Source: Hyphomicrobium sp. ghe19 (GTDB lineage Bacteria; Pseudomonadota; Alphaproteobacteria; Rhizobiales; Hyphomicrobiaceae). From it: a stretch of DNA of 64,000 bases. This document shows positions 1 to 9,786 of this stretch, piece by piece. The notes beneath the pieces were generated by a model. The model saw only the letters and a list, made by a program, of their open reading frames with translations. It had not been told where the DNA came from and searched no databases. A program made the translations under genes and the position numbers. The stretch spans positions 3,052,001 to 3,116,000 of the forward strand of contig NZ_LR743509.1 in assembly GCF_902712875.1 (NCBI RefSeq). Direction: 5' to 3'. The first letter of the stretch is position 1, and each line of letters begins with the position of its first letter.

Positions 1-458
1 GTTGCGATGAGTCCATCGTCGGGCTGGTCATCCCGACGGGCTATGCGTTCAACCTGGATGGCACCTGCATCTACCTGACGATGGCGACGCTGTTCCTCGC
101 GCAAGCGACCAATGTCGATCTATCGCTCGCACAACAGCTCGGCATTCTCACGGTTCTCCTGCTGACTTCGAAGGGCGCCGCCGGGGTTACGGGATCGGGC
201 TTCATCGTGCTCGCGGCGACACTTGCCGCCAGCGGTACGATCGACGTGACCGCGATGGCGATCATACTCGGCATCGATCGCTTCATGTCGGAGGCGCGCG
301 CACTGACGAACCTCATCGGCAACGGAGTTGCGACGGTCGTCGTCGCCAAGATGGAGGGAGCGCTCGATATTGAACGGATGCATGCCGAGCTTGATCGACA
401 CGCAGGGCCGAGCGTGAGCCAGGAAGGTCAGGGCCTTGAACCATCCCGAGTGTCGTAA
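1..458 (+). CDS. dctA: C4-dicarboxylate:cation symporter DctA, C-terminal part
   Basis: This is the last 151 codons of a DAACS-family (glutamate/dicarboxylate) carrier whose start lies before the window; the frame opens at base 3. The piece contains the family-typical [13 protein letters not shown] segment and later the re-entrant loop region around [12 protein letters not shown], followed by a helix with the [15 protein letters not shown] pattern, which forms the transport core in this family. The role is uptake of succinate, fumarate and malate across the inner membrane, driven by cations. It is separated by about 270 bp from the next gene on the same strand. Family assignment is firm; the exact substrate is by homology only. 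Confidence 0.93.
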   Translation, partial: CDESIVGLVIPTGYAFNLDGTCIYLTMATLFLAQATNVDLSLAQQLGILTVLLLTSKGAAGVTGSGFIVLAATLAASGTIDVTAMAIILGIDRFMSEARALTNLIGNGVATVVVAKMEGALDIERMHAELDRHAGPSVSQEGQGLEPSRVS

Positions 459-726
459 CTCCGGGCAGGGTGCTCCAACTCCGGACTGGGTTTGGCGACA
501 CGGTCCCTTACTTGGATTGACGATTGATCATTGTGCCTGTCGATCAGGCGGCCGGATCACATTGTGGTTCTAGTCAAGGGCTGACTCCGGCTGCCGGCGA
601 AAAATTGCCGTTGCGGTAACGGGGCCGCTTTGCTTTATCTGTCAGGAAACTTCATTCACTACTAAGATCGATCGCCGCGCCACTCGCCACGCCACTGGGG
701 TTAAGGATACAGACCGGGAATCCTGT

Positions 727-1815
727 TTGCACAATGACATTGAGTTCCGTTCGGTCACCAAGAACTATGGTGCGGTAACGGCCGTTTCGGATGTCGATCT
801 GCAAGTACCGAAGGGGGCCTTTCTCGCGCTCCTCGGCCCTTCAGGCTGTGGGAAGACGACGTGCCTGCGGATGATCGGAGGCTTCGAGCAGCCCACTTCC
901 GGCACGGTATTGATCAGCGGACGGGAAATGAACGGCATCGCGCCGTACCGCCGGCCCGTCAACATGGTGTTCCAGCACTACGCATTGTTTCCGCACCTCA
1001 ATGTCGAACAGAACGTCGGCTACGGGCTGAAGCAGATGCGCCCTCGCATCGAGGCGTCCGAGATTGCACGGAAGGTTGCCCTGGCACTCGAGATGGTGCG
1101 CCTTGGCGGCTTTGCGCAGCGGCGCGTCCATGAGTTATCCGGCGGACAGCAGCAGCGGGTCGCGCTGGCGCGGGCGATTGTGAACAAGCCCGCCGTTCTC
1201 CTACTCGACGAACCGCTTGCGGCGCTCGACCGAAAGCTCCGAACTGCGATGCAGATCGAGTTGCAGACGCTGCAGCGCGAACTCGGCATCACCTTCGTGC
1301 TCGTCACGCACGACCAGGAAGAAGCCTTGTCGATGGCGGATCTGGTTTGCGTGATGAATGCCGGCACCATCCGGCAGCTCGGTGCCCCGCAGGAGGTTTA
1401 CGACCACCCGACCGACCTGTTCGTGGCGGATTTCGTCGGCAAGACCAATCGCGTGACGGCGATGCTGGAGGCCGACGGCCGAACCTTGCGGCTCGCGGAT
1501 GGATCGGCACTCAACGTCGGTGAGCGGCGCGGCATGACCGCTGGCGATGCGATCCTGGCCATTCGCCCTGAAGCCATTCGCGTCGATCGCCATGCCAAGC
1601 CTGGAGCCACCGGCTTCCAGGGCACCGTGACAAATCGGATATTCCTCGGCTCGACCGCTGAGTATTCTGTCGCCGTTCCGGGCCTCGGCGACTTTCTGAT
1701 TACGTCCGACCGCCGCAACCTTCACGAAAGCGAACTCGTCGAGCCGGGGCAGACGGTCTTCCTCGGCTTCGATCCCACCACTGCTCATCTCTTTCCTGTT
1801 TCAAGCACCGCCTGA
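727..1815 (+). CDS. ABC importer ATPase, PotA-like (polyamine/opine type)
   Basis: A 362-residue ATP-binding subunit of a spermidine/putrescine-type ABC importer. Walker [10 protein letters not shown] is at residues 37-45, the signature LSGGQ at 137-141, Walker B LLLDEP at 158-163, and a C-terminal TOBE-like region follows residue 240, as in PotA. The start is a TTG: it is the only initiation codon before the conserved N-terminus, with a weak GGGAA element just upstream. It is the first gene of a four-gene operon with a binding protein and two permeases, so it powers uptake on the cytoplasmic face. The substrate is unknown; polyamine, amino-acid derivative or related amines are possible. Confidence 0.93.
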   Translation: MHNDIEFRSVTKNYGAVTAVSDVDLQVPKGAFLALLGPSGCGKTTCLRMIGGFEQPTSGTVLISGREMNGIAPYRRPVNMVFQHYALFPHLNVEQNVGYGLKQMRPRIEASEIARKVALALEMVRLGGFAQRRVHELSGGQQQRVALARAIVNKPAVLLLDEPLAALDRKLRTAMQIELQTLQRELGITFVLVTHDQEEALSMADLVCVMNAGTIRQLGAPQEVYDHPTDLFVADFVGKTNRVTAMLEADGRTLRLADGSALNVGERRGMTAGDAILAIRPEAIRVDRHAKPGATGFQGTVTNRIFLGSTAEYSVAVPGLGDFLITSDRRNLHESELVEPGQTVFLGFDPTTAHLFPVSSTA

Positions 1816-1833
1816 CCAGAAGGGAACACGCTC

Positions 1834-2997
1834 ATGACCAAGAAGCACAGGGAAAATCTACCGATCTCGCCTGACGACTTCATGCACGAGTTCATGCGCC
1901 TTAAGCGTGGCTCGGTGACCCGGCGCCACTTCCTCGGCGTCACCGGTCTCGGCCTCGCAACAGCTGTGATGGCACGCACCCCAGGCGCGTTTTCGACGGC
2001 CGCATACGCCGCGGAAGACCTCGGCACGAAGATGTCGATCGCCACTTGGCCGAACTATCACGATCCAGCGACATTCGAAAACTTCAAGGCTGCGACCGGC
2101 GTCGCGGTCGAGGTCAACGTCTTCGGTTCGAACGAAGAGATGTTGGCCAAACTGCAGGCCGGCGCTACCGGCTGGTCGCTGTTCGTGCCGACCAACTACA
2201 CGATTTCGACCTATCACAAGCTGGGTCTGATCGACGAACTCGATCTGTCGAAGCTATCGAACTTCAGTGCCGCGACCGAGAACCCGCGTTTCACCAAGGA
2301 AGGGCAGATCGACGGGAAGACGTACGCTGTGCCGAAGAACTGGGGCACCACGGGCTTTGCCGTCAACACCTCTAAGATCAAGACGCCAATGAAGACCTGG
2401 AAGGACTTTTTCGAGGTTGCCCAGACCGAGGGCGATCATCGCGCGATGGTGCATGATTACCAGCTGACCACGATCGGCAATGCGCTGGTGGCGCTTGGCT
2501 ACGGCTTCAATTCGATCAAACCAGACGAGCTCGCCAAGGCGGAAGAATTGCTCATCAAGGTCAAGCCGCATCTTTTCGCGATCAACAGCGACTACCAGCC
2601 TGGCATGCGCGCGACCGATGCCTGGATGACCATGTGCTGGACCAACGACGGCGCGCAGCTCAATCGCGACATACCGGCGATCGCATACGTTCTGGGCACG
2701 GACGGCGGCGAGATCTGGACGGATTACTACGCTATCCCAAAGGATGCTCCGAACAAGGCGGCAGGCTATGCGCTGCTCAATTACCTGATGGAGCCGCAGA
2801 ACGCGGTGAAGGAGCATATCGCCAACGGCGCTCCGACCACCGATAGCCGGGTGATCTCGCTGCTGCCCAAAGACGTCGTTTCGAACAAGATCGTCTATCC
2901 GGATGAAGCCGCGTTGACGCCACTTGAATTCGGCGCGGCCGTGACGCTGACCGACCCTGGCCGGGCCGAGCTGATGGCGCGCTTCAAGTCCGCCTAA
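1834..2997 (+). CDS. ABC importer periplasmic binding protein, PotD-like, Tat-exported
   Basis: A 387-residue extracellular solute-binding protein of the PotD/PotF type. It has an unusually long N-region of about 28 residues before a twin-arginine motif (TRRHFLG) and a hydrophobic stretch ending in an AYAAE-like cleavage site near residue 60, so Tat export is predicted. The mature part shows the family pattern ATWPNYHDP near its N-terminus and YAVPKNWGTTG in the middle. It starts 16 bp after the ATPase stop and belongs to the same operon. It captures the substrate in the periplasm and hands it to the two downstream permeases. Ligand identity cannot be read from the sequence. Confidence 0.92.
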   Translation: MTKKHRENLPISPDDFMHEFMRLKRGSVTRRHFLGVTGLGLATAVMARTPGAFSTAAYAAEDLGTKMSIATWPNYHDPATFENFKAATGVAVEVNVFGSNEEMLAKLQAGATGWSLFVPTNYTISTYHKLGLIDELDLSKLSNFSAATENPRFTKEGQIDGKTYAVPKNWGTTGFAVNTSKIKTPMKTWKDFFEVAQTEGDHRAMVHDYQLTTIGNALVALGYGFNSIKPDELAKAEELLIKVKPHLFAINSDYQPGMRATDAWMTMCWTNDGAQLNRDIPAIAYVLGTDGGEIWTDYYAIPKDAPNKAAGYALLNYLMEPQNAVKEHIANGAPTTDSRVISLLPKDVVSNKIVYPDEAALTPLEFGAAVTLTDPGRAELMARFKSA

Positions 2998-3099
2998 GCA
3001 AGCCCGCCTTAGTTGCCTTTGAGACCACAGTCCGGTCCTCGCCATTGCCGCGAGAACCGGACTGCCTCAGGGAAAGCACTTCCCGAAAGCCAAGATCAC

Positions 3100-3966
3100 A
3101 TGGCGGTTTCAGCCGAGAACAAGCGAAGGTTGGTGACCGCGGCCCTGGTTGGGCCCGCAGCGGTCTGGCTATTTACGTTTCTCGTGCTGCCCTTCACCGC
3201 CGTCGTCATTTTTGCATTCGGCGAGCGGGCGCCGGAGGGCGGCTATCAACCTGCTTTCACTCTTGCGCAGTTTGCCAATCTCGGAGCTCGTTCCGCAGCC
3301 TTTGTAAATACGCTGACGCTCGCTCCGATCGGGGCTCTCGCCTGTCTGCTGATCGCCTATCCGGTCGCTTATTATCTGGCGATCAAAGCCGATCAAAAAT
3401 ACCGGATGTTCCTCATCTCGCTGATCGTCATACCGTTCTGGACGAGCATGCTGGTCCGTACCTACGCGTGGATGTATCTGCTTGGCGCGCGCGGAATTCC
3501 TCATCTGCTCGAACTCGCCGGTATCGACGATGTGCGGCTTCTGAACACGCCGGGCGCAGTGCTGCTCGGCATCGTCTACGGCTACCTGCCGCTGATGATC
3601 CTGCCGATCTACGTCAGTCTCGAAAAGCTTGACCGGCGTTTGCTCGATGCCTCTGCCGATCTTGGTGCGTCACCCATCTCGACCTTTTTTGGCGTCACGC
3701 TGCCGTTATCGCTGCCGGGTGTGATGACGGGAGTCGCGCTGGTCACGATTTTGCTGCTCGGCGAATATCTGATCCCTCAGCTCCTCGGAGGAGGAAAGGT
3801 CTTCTTCATCGGCAATGCTTTGGTCGACCTCTTCCTGCAATCGCGTAACTGGCCGTTCGGATCTGCCATCGCCGTCACTCTCGTCGTGGTCGTCGTCGCG
3901 GTGCTTCTGGTGGCCATGCGCATTGCATGGCGCGTCTCCGGCACACGTCAGGTGGATCTGATCTGA
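3100..3966 (+). CDS. ABC importer permease, PotB-like
   Basis: An inner-membrane permease of about 288 residues with six predicted helices and the binding-protein-dependent transport signature around DASADLGASPISTFFGVTLP. I place the start at the ATG at 3100 (MAVSAENKR) because the in-frame sequence before it is polar, arginine-rich and unlike the family. It ends at 3966 in a TGATG overlap with the next permease, which suggests translational coupling. It forms the membrane channel with its partner for the operon's binding protein. Confidence 0.9.
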   Translation: MAVSAENKRRLVTAALVGPAAVWLFTFLVLPFTAVVIFAFGERAPEGGYQPAFTLAQFANLGARSAAFVNTLTLAPIGALACLLIAYPVAYYLAIKADQKYRMFLISLIVIPFWTSMLVRTYAWMYLLGARGIPHLLELAGIDDVRLLNTPGAVLLGIVYGYLPLMILPIYVSLEKLDRRLLDASADLGASPISTFFGVTLPLSLPGVMTGVALVTILLLGEYLIPQLLGGGKVFFIGNALVDLFLQSRNWPFGSAIAVTLVVVVVAVLLVAMRIAWRVSGTRQVDLI

Positions 3967-4799
3967 TGCGAGCGCTGGTTTTCGCCCTGTATCTGTTCCT
4001 CTACGCGCCGATTGCACTGGTGGTGCTCTTCTCATTCAATTCGGGCCGCAACGCGAGCGAGCTCGTCGGCTTCTCGACGCAATGGTACGGCCGCGCGCTT
4101 TCCAATCCTTTTCTCATGGACGCCCTTCAAACCAGTCTCATTGTCGCCTTCACCAGCGCGAGCCTTGCCGCGATTTTCGGCACCATGGCAGCGATCGGCC
4201 TAGAGCGCCTCGGTCAACGGACAAGAGCCGTCTTCGACGGGCTGCTTTCCGCTGCCATCGTCGTACCGGGCGTCGTCATCGGCATCGCGACGCTGGTGGC
4301 GCTTGTGGAACTGTTCTCGTTTTTGAATCCCGCGATCGCCGCCGTCTGGCCCGGGGCCGATCCACCGAAGCTTGGCCTCGGGTACGGCTCGATCGTCGCG
4401 GCGCATGGGTTGTTCACCATGGCTCTGGTGACGATGATCGTGAGGGCGCGCCTCGCAAGCCTCGGCCGGGACATCGTCGAGGCATCGAGCGACCTTTACG
4501 CGACCCCGCTGACAACGTTCCGCGAGATTGTATTTCCGCAGATCGCTCCATCCATCCTTGCCGGGTTTCTGCTCGCCTTCACGTTTTCTTTCGATGACTT
4601 CATCATTGCGTTCTTTGTGGCGGGCTCGAAAACAACGCTGCCGATTTACGTCTTTGCCTCGATCAGGCGCGGCATCACGCCCGAGATCAACGCTATCGCG
4701 ACGATCGTTCTCGTCGCCTCGCTCGTCCTCATCGTCATGGCCCGCTTCCTGACGCGCGAGAAGAAGCTGAAGTCCGGCGACGTGGTTCAAAAGGCCTGA
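3966..4799 (+). CDS. ABC importer permease, PotC-like
   Basis: A 277-residue second permease of the operon. The start ATG at 3966 shares one base with the stop of the previous gene, and MRALVFALYLFLYAPIALV is a typical PotC first helix. The EAA-type loop motif (EASSDLYATPLTTFREIVFP) that contacts the ATPase is present. It is the last gene of the first importer and converges with the RNase HII gene 11 bp away. With the PotB-like protein it makes the heterodimeric channel. Confidence 0.92.
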   Translation: MRALVFALYLFLYAPIALVVLFSFNSGRNASELVGFSTQWYGRALSNPFLMDALQTSLIVAFTSASLAAIFGTMAAIGLERLGQRTRAVFDGLLSAAIVVPGVVIGIATLVALVELFSFLNPAIAAVWPGADPPKLGLGYGSIVAAHGLFTMALVTMIVRARLASLGRDIVEASSDLYATPLTTFREIVFPQIAPSILAGFLLAFTFSFDDFIIAFFVAGSKTTLPIYVFASIRRGITPEINAIATIVLVASLVLIVMARFLTREKKLKSGDVVQKA

Positions 4800-4810
4800 G
4801 CAGAGCCTGC

Positions 4811-5617
4811 TTACGTCGATGAATCTGATGCAGGAAGCTCAGGCAGCCCGAGCACTTCTCGCACCGGTGCGAATGAACGGCGATGGATGGGGCAAGCACC
4901 AAGCCGCTTCAGAGCAGCGACATGCTCGCGAACCGGATAGCCCTTGTGTTTCGAAAAGCCGTAACCCGGGTGCTCGGCGTCGAGCTTGTCCATCAGCTGG
5001 TCGCGTGCCGTCTTGGCGAGAATGGATGCTGCGGCGATCGTCAGACTTTTCGCATCGCCGCCAATGATAGCCTGCTGCTCTATATTGACGTCCTTTATAC
5101 GCCGCGCATCGATGAGAAGATGTTCGGGAGCCGATTGAAGCCCTTCAACAGCGCGGCGCATCGCAAGGATGCCAGCCCAGTAGATATTTATTGAATCGAT
5201 TTCGGGGACTTCCGCGAAACCTACCGACCAAGCGAGAGCGGACTCCTTGATTTGCACGGCAAGCCGATTGCGGGCCACAGCGCTCAGCTTCTTCGAGTCA
5301 TCAATGCCCGGAATCCGCGAGCCAGGTTTGAAAATTACAGCAGCTGCGGCGACAGGACCTGCGAGTGGGCTCATGCCCGCCTCGTCGATGCCCGCGACAT
5401 GCACGATGCCTTTCGCCCACAGCGCGTTCTCATACCGCAGTAAATTCCGAAGACGCTGCCCCTCGGAGCGATTTGCAAAGCGTCGGCGCGCAATGGCTTC
5501 CAAGATGGCTTTGGCGCCTGGCCGAGGGTCAGCCGCGAGCGCCAACTCGGTGACTGCATCAAGAGGTTGCGCTTCGATCAAATAGCGCTGTCGTATGTAG
5601 GCGAGTGAGATGGTCAT
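4811..5617 (-). CDS. rnhB: Ribonuclease HII-like protein with altered GRG motif
   Basis: A 268-residue RNase HII homologue. Family members cleave RNA embedded in DNA duplexes. The acidic site is preserved: D78 and E79 in GIDEAG, the Asp of LLIDAR, and the Asp of AKTARD, plus DSKKL and [10 protein letters not shown]. The loop that is normally Gly-Arg-Gly after DEA is Gly-Met-Ser here (residues 81-83). The protein also carries a 70-residue N-terminal extension with an LLRYENAL pattern, as in Firmicutes-type RnhB rather than the short alphaproteobacterial form. It may therefore be a second, divergent copy; the normal copy would be elsewhere in the genome. The family is clear; substrate preference is uncertain. 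Confidence 0.88.
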   Translation of the reverse strand: MTISLAYIRQRYLIEAQPLDAVTELALAADPRPGAKAILEAIARRRFANRSEGQRLRNLLRYENALWAKGIVHVAGIDEAGMSPLAGPVAAAAVIFKPGSRIPGIDDSKKLSAVARNRLAVQIKESALAWSVGFAEVPEIDSINIYWAGILAMRRAVEGLQSAPEHLLIDARRIKDVNIEQQAIIGGDAKSLTIAAASILAKTARDQLMDKLDAEHPGYGFSKHKGYPVREHVAALKRLGACPIHRRSFAPVREVLGLPELPASDSST

Positions 5618-5709
5618 AACCAGTTAAACATACTCAGAACGAGGGCCACGAGTTTAGCGTCATTTGGTTGCAAATTTCGGTCAAGTTTTGTTCTCCGGAG
5701 AAGTCCGAA

Positions 5710-5928
5710 ATGCCTTATCCAAACAATCATAGCCTGCCGCCGTCAGTTCGTGATCACCTTCCTGAGCACGCTCAGGATATTTATCGCGCCGCATTCAATC
5801 ATTCGTTCGAGGCGCACATCGGCGATCCCCGGCAGGAGGAGGCCTCGCATCGTATAGCATGGGCGGCCGTCAAGCGTGATTACGTGAAGGTCGGGCCCCG
5901 TTGGGTCGCGCGAAGCGATGTGGAATGA
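5710..5928 (+). CDS. chaB: ChaB family protein (putative cation transport regulator)
   Basis: A 72-residue protein beginning MPYPNNHSLPPSVRDHLP, with AAFNHSFE and RIAWAAVKRDY further on, matching the ChaB family (pattern LP..V...LP..AQ.IY..AFN.A). ChaB was named for linkage to the ChaA cation antiporter in E. coli, but its biochemical role is not established. The ATG at 5710 is chosen because the conserved N-terminus starts there and a GGAG element lies about 12 bp upstream. No ChaA gene is nearby. Confidence 0.85.
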   Translation: MPYPNNHSLPPSVRDHLPEHAQDIYRAAFNHSFEAHIGDPRQEEASHRIAWAAVKRDYVKVGPRWVARSDVE

Positions 5929-6115
5929 CCCATTCCTTCCTTCCCATGGCGCCTCGGGATCAATTGTTCTAGACGCTAGCGTTCGCCATGAACGATGCGC
6001 TGTTTCGGCAGTTCTTCATCCAAGTTGCGGCGTTGTGGGCGCATCGCCGTGTCGATGGCGTGCGATAAGCCGCTCAGGAGATTTTAAAACTGGATGCATG
6101 AAGGGAGTTCCTGTC

Positions 6116-6535
6116 ATGAAAGTGATGGAGGCAATGCACAAAGGCGCCGAATGGGTCAGCCCTGAAACGCCGCTAAACCAGATCGCGCAGATGATGAGAA
6201 ACCTTGATATCGGTTGTTTGCCCGTCGGGAAAAACGACCGGCTCGTCGGCATGGTGACCGATCGCGACATCATATGCCGCGGGCTTGCCGACTCTTCCGA
6301 TCCGTCGAAGCTCACCGCCGAAAGCGTGATGACCAAGGGTATCGTCTACTGCAAGGCGGAAGAGGACCTGGAGGATGCCCTGCACATCATGGAAGAGAAA
6401 AAGATCCGACGCTTGCCCGTCATCGACGACAACAAGCGGATGGTCGGGATGCTGAGCATCGGAGACATTTCGCATTGTGTCCCTCGCGATCTCTCCGGCG
6501 AGGTCATTTCTGCGGTGTCTGCTCATCACCATTAA
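6116..6535 (+). CDS. CBS-domain protein (tandem CBS pair)
   Basis: A 139-residue stand-alone protein made of two CBS domains, roughly residues 8-62 (MVTDRDIICRG) and 75-130 (IRRLPVIDDNKRMVGMLSIGDI). Such modules bind adenosine nucleotides and act as energy or redox sensors, but the partner of free-standing copies is usually unknown. The start at 6116 is supported by an AAGGGAG element 8 to 14 bases upstream; a longer in-frame reading is polar and unlike the family. The protein ends in HHH. It has no clear operon partner; a MarR gene converges on it. Confidence 0.9.
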   Translation: MKVMEAMHKGAEWVSPETPLNQIAQMMRNLDIGCLPVGKNDRLVGMVTDRDIICRGLADSSDPSKLTAESVMTKGIVYCKAEEDLEDALHIMEEKKIRRLPVIDDNKRMVGMLSIGDISHCVPRDLSGEVISAVSAHHH

Positions 6536-6635
6536 TGGGCTCATCGGCCCGTAACGCTGCGCGACCGGTCGACGCCCAGCATAGATGATCGGGTTCGGCC
6601 GGTTAGCCGCCATCAGATCGCGCTTGCCGTTGCGG

Positions 6636-7244
6636 TCAACCCGGGCCCCGACTTTGAGGGCCCTGAAATTCCCGCAGCGCCTGGAAGTTTTTGCAGAGAT
6701 AGGTGAGTTCGGAGTCCGCGATATAGAAATTCAAAAGTTTGCAAAGATATTGATTGCTGCGGGCGGCGTTCGGGCCCCTCGTCTGGCGCGTCAGCAGAAA
6801 TGCGCAATCCCTGCACGTACCGAAGGGACGGCGCGGTTGCTCTCCACCGATATTCGCCAATAGATAGCGCAGAACATCGCGAAGATGCAGCATGTCCGCG
6901 GCGCTTAGATCGTCAATCTCATGCCCAAGGTGCGCGAGCGGATCGTCTTCCATGACCGCACGTCCTGTTTCGGTAACAGTAAATACCGAGCTTCGCGCAT
7001 CGCGTGCGGAGATATCGCGCTCGACGTAGCCAGCTTGTTCGAGACATTTGATCGTCTGTGAAGCCGTGCCCGCGGTGGTCGCCTGATACTGAGCCAGTCC
7101 CGTGAGGGTACGGCTGTAGGCGTTGGATCGCGAGAAATAGCGAAGGGCGATCCACTGCGCGGCCGTCAATTGGTCTCCGTCGTTTTCCGCAAGTAGCGCG
7201 CGACTCAACTGCAAAAGGACGTCGACAACCTCTTTCGCAACCAT
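6636..7244 (-). CDS. MarR-family regulator with cysteine-rich C-terminus
   Basis: A 202-residue protein. Residues 1-135 form a MarR winged helix (LTAAQWIALRYFS, then the recognition region TTAGTASQTIKCLEQAGYVER and the wing RDARSSVFTVTETG). The remaining 65 residues hold a C-x2-C pair (GTCRDCAF), a YLC and a second YLC, spaced like a metal or redox centre. A purine-rich GGGGGAAGA stands directly before the ATG. It lies head to head with the PAS-GGDEF-EAL gene across about 250 bp, which makes that gene a plausible target. The signal sensed is unknown; thiol chemistry or bound metal is an inference. Confidence 0.88.
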   Translation of the reverse strand: MVAKEVVDVLLQLSRALLAENDGDQLTAAQWIALRYFSRSNAYSRTLTGLAQYQATTAGTASQTIKCLEQAGYVERDISARDARSSVFTVTETGRAVMEDDPLAHLGHEIDDLSAADMLHLRDVLRYLLANIGGEQPRRPFGTCRDCAFLLTRQTRGPNAARSNQYLCKLLNFYIADSELTYLCKNFQALREFQGPQSRGPG

Positions 7245-7498
7245 TCTTCCCCCGAACCTGCAGAGCCTTCATACCCGAATCCAGCGTCCCAAAGTCAACA
7301 AAAAATAAGGAACAGAAAATGGAATTGACCCGACCGAAACGCAAGGAACTAGTTTCGTATCGCAAGCATCGATTTTCGCGGTGACTCAATATGTCCGGCT
7401 GATAGATAGCGTCGACGCAAATTGGTCGCCGATTTAGAATTTGCTTCACCATATCACTCTCACACTGCGGGCGACTGCTTGCAGTGGAAAATTGCCAA

Positions 7499-9322
7499 AT
7501 GAGCTTCGCCCCCGGAATAGAGCACGACGAGAAAAATGGAGACGCTCTCTCCTTCGGCGCATTGCGGCGTGATCTGAGGCTTACCGTCGAGCAAGAGCTC
7601 GCCTCGACGATCCTTTCTTGCACGCACGAAGCCGTCATCATAACCGACGCCAGCGGCAGCATCATCAGCGCCAACGCAGCGTTCTCGCGGATAACGGGCT
7701 ACTCGGCTGACGATATCCGCAACCAGAACATGCGCGTTCTTCAATCGGGCATGCATCCGAAGTCGTTTTATGAAGCAATGTGGAATTGCCTCAAGGCGAA
7801 TGATTGTTGGCATGGCGAAATTTGGAACAGGAAGAAGAACGGGGACATTTACCCGGCGCTACTCACAATCAACGCCGTCCGTTCCGAGTCTGGCGAGCTG
7901 ACACACTATGTCGGCAGCAGCGCCGACCTCACTCCGATCAAATCATCGCAGCGGGAACTCGAGCGCCGCGCGCAACACGATGACCTGACCGGACTTCCAA
8001 ATCGGCGCCTTCTCACGTCGCGGCTTGATCAAGCGCTCGCGCGAGCAAATGCCAAGCAATCGACGGGTGCCGTCATTTTCGTTGGTCTCGACCGATTCAA
8101 ACTTGTCAACGACAGCCTCGGACATTCCGCCGGAGACGAGGTTTTGATACGCGCAGCCGAGCGCCTTTCCTCCTTCGTGCGAACCTCAGACATGGTTGCC
8201 CGGTTCGGAGGCGACGAGTTTGGGTTGCTTTGCGAAGGGACGCCGCGCTCAACGCTTGGCGATCTCGTCAGCCGGATTCTAGATCAGTTATGCCAGCCGT
8301 ATTTTCTTTCCGGGGGACGGCAAGTGTGGCTTGGCGCAAGCGCCGGGATCAGCCTATTTCCCGATGACGGACGCGACGCTGCGTCGTTGATACAGTACGC
8401 AGACGCGGCGCTCTATCACGCAAAGTGCGCTGGCAAGGGCACGTATCGCTTCTTCTCGACCCGCTTGACCGAAGCAGCCAACACACGCCTTTCGGCTGAC
8501 CTGCAATTGAGGCAAGCGCTCGCGCGCGAAGAGTTCATCCTCCACTATCAGCCTCTTGTTTCTATGCCCGGTGGCAAGGTGACGGGTCTTGAGGCCCTCG
8601 TCCGCTGGAAGACTGCGAACGGCAAGGTCGTGCCGCCGGGGGACTTCATCCCTGCCGCCGAAGAGACGGGACTTATCGTTCCTCTTGGCGAATGGGTGCT
8701 TCGGACCGCGTGCCGCGATATGAAAGAACTTCTTGCCGGCGGTGCGGACCTCAAGACGATGGCGGTCAACGTGTCGGCTCAGCAGCTCCACCACGCCGGA
8801 TTTGTCGATACGCTTCAAAGCATCCTGAAGGAGTTTGATCTCAACCCTTCCGTGGTCGAACTCGAAATAACCGAAGGCACGCTCATGGGGCAAGGCAAAG
8901 CCCCTGTGGCTATTCTTCATGCTTTAAAGGCCTTGGGATTGCGGCTCGCCATCGACGACTTCGGCACCGGCTATTCGTCGTTGGCATATCTTCAAAAGCT
9001 GCCGATCGACAAGCTCAAGATCGACCGCAGCTTCGTTTCGGATTTGGAATCCGGAGGTGCTGCGCAGGCCATCGCCGCGGCCATCATCGGTCTCGGCCGG
9101 AGCTTACGCCTCGAGGTTCTCGCTGAGGGCGTCGAAAACCGCTTCCAACTGGACTTTCTCGTGAACAACGGATGCAGAGAAGCACAGGGATATTATTTCG
9201 GACTTCCTATCCCTAAGGAAGCACTGCCTGCTTTAGGAGGGATCAAGTGGAGGCGAGAGGCGACCTCTACGCGGCGTGCTGATCCACGGCCGGCAGCACC
9301 GTATTCAAAGCAAGAAGGCTGA
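7499..9322 (+). CDS. PAS-GGDEF-EAL cyclic-di-GMP turnover protein
   Basis: A cytoplasmic protein of about 607 residues without membrane segments. A PAS domain (residues about 35-145, [23 protein letters not shown]) precedes a GGDEF domain with intact GGDEF and an RTSD inhibitory site five residues before it. The EAL domain has the [31 protein letters not shown] and AEGVEN motifs. Both the cyclase and phosphodiesterase activities therefore look possible. It probably links an oxygen, redox or ligand signal at PAS to motility or biofilm. The ATG at 7499 is preferred over an in-frame GTG 15 bases earlier. Its 3' end overlaps the convergent cheW by 56 bp. Confidence 0.93.
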   Translation: MSFAPGIEHDEKNGDALSFGALRRDLRLTVEQELASTILSCTHEAVIITDASGSIISANAAFSRITGYSADDIRNQNMRVLQSGMHPKSFYEAMWNCLKANDCWHGEIWNRKKNGDIYPALLTINAVRSESGELTHYVGSSADLTPIKSSQRELERRAQHDDLTGLPNRRLLTSRLDQALARANAKQSTGAVIFVGLDRFKLVNDSLGHSAGDEVLIRAAERLSSFVRTSDMVARFGGDEFGLLCEGTPRSTLGDLVSRILDQLCQPYFLSGGRQVWLGASAGISLFPDDGRDAASLIQYADAALYHAKCAGKGTYRFFSTRLTEAANTRLSADLQLRQALAREEFILHYQPLVSMPGGKVTGLEALVRWKTANGKVVPPGDFIPAAEETGLIVPLGEWVLRTACRDMKELLAGGADLKTMAVNVSAQQLHHAGFVDTLQSILKEFDLNPSVVELEITEGTLMGQGKAPVAILHALKALGLRLAIDDFGTGYSSLAYLQKLPIDKLKIDRSFVSDLESGGAAQAIAAAIIGLGRSLRLEVLAEGVENRFQLDFLVNNGCREAQGYYFGLPIPKEALPALGGIKWRREATSTRRADPRPAAPYSKQEG

Positions 9323-9734
9323 CCATGCGGCCGTCGATCGGGATGACGCCACGCACGAATGACTTGGCCATATCAGAGGCGACTTCGGGCGTCGGCTGAA
9401 CCTGCGCCAAATCAATGGTCAGAATGTCGGAGACGCCATCGACGAGCAGGCCAATCACTTGCTCGCCCTGCTGAGTGACGACGATGGCGTGACGCGCAGT
9501 TGGCTCGGCCGGCGGGAACCCCAGCCGGGCCGCGAGGTCGACAATTGGCAGCACGATGCCACGCAGGTTGACCACGCCGCATAGGAAACTCGGCGCATGA
9601 GGAAGCGGTGTGGCCGGCGTCCAGCCACGGATCTCCCGTACCGCCACCACGTCTATACCGAAGTCCTGGTTGCCTACGCGAAACGCCAAAACTTCGAGAG
9701 TTTTCGTTCCCTCAGTCATTTGGTTCTCGATCAT
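9267..9734 (-). CDS. cheW: Chemotaxis coupling protein CheW
   Basis: A 155-residue Che[21 protein letters not shown] and [15 protein letters not shown] are hallmark segments, followed by [10 protein letters not shown]. CheW links chemoreceptors to the CheA kinase. It follows the globin-coupled receptor gene on the same strand after about 50 bp, so the pair are probably cotranscribed and may form one signalling unit. No cheA or cheY is present in the window, so the coupled kinase lies elsewhere. Confidence 0.93.
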   Translation of the reverse strand: MIENQMTEGTKTLEVLAFRVGNQDFGIDVVAVREIRGWTPATPLPHAPSFLCGVVNLRGIVLPIVDLAARLGFPPAEPTARHAIVVTQQGEQVIGLLVDGVSDILTIDLAQVQPTPEVASDMAKSFVRGVIPIDGRMVSLLALNTVLPAVDQHAA

Positions 9735-9786
9735 TGCTCAGCCTCGGATCGGACTTCGATCAATCATGGTCATGCGTCGAGAAACG

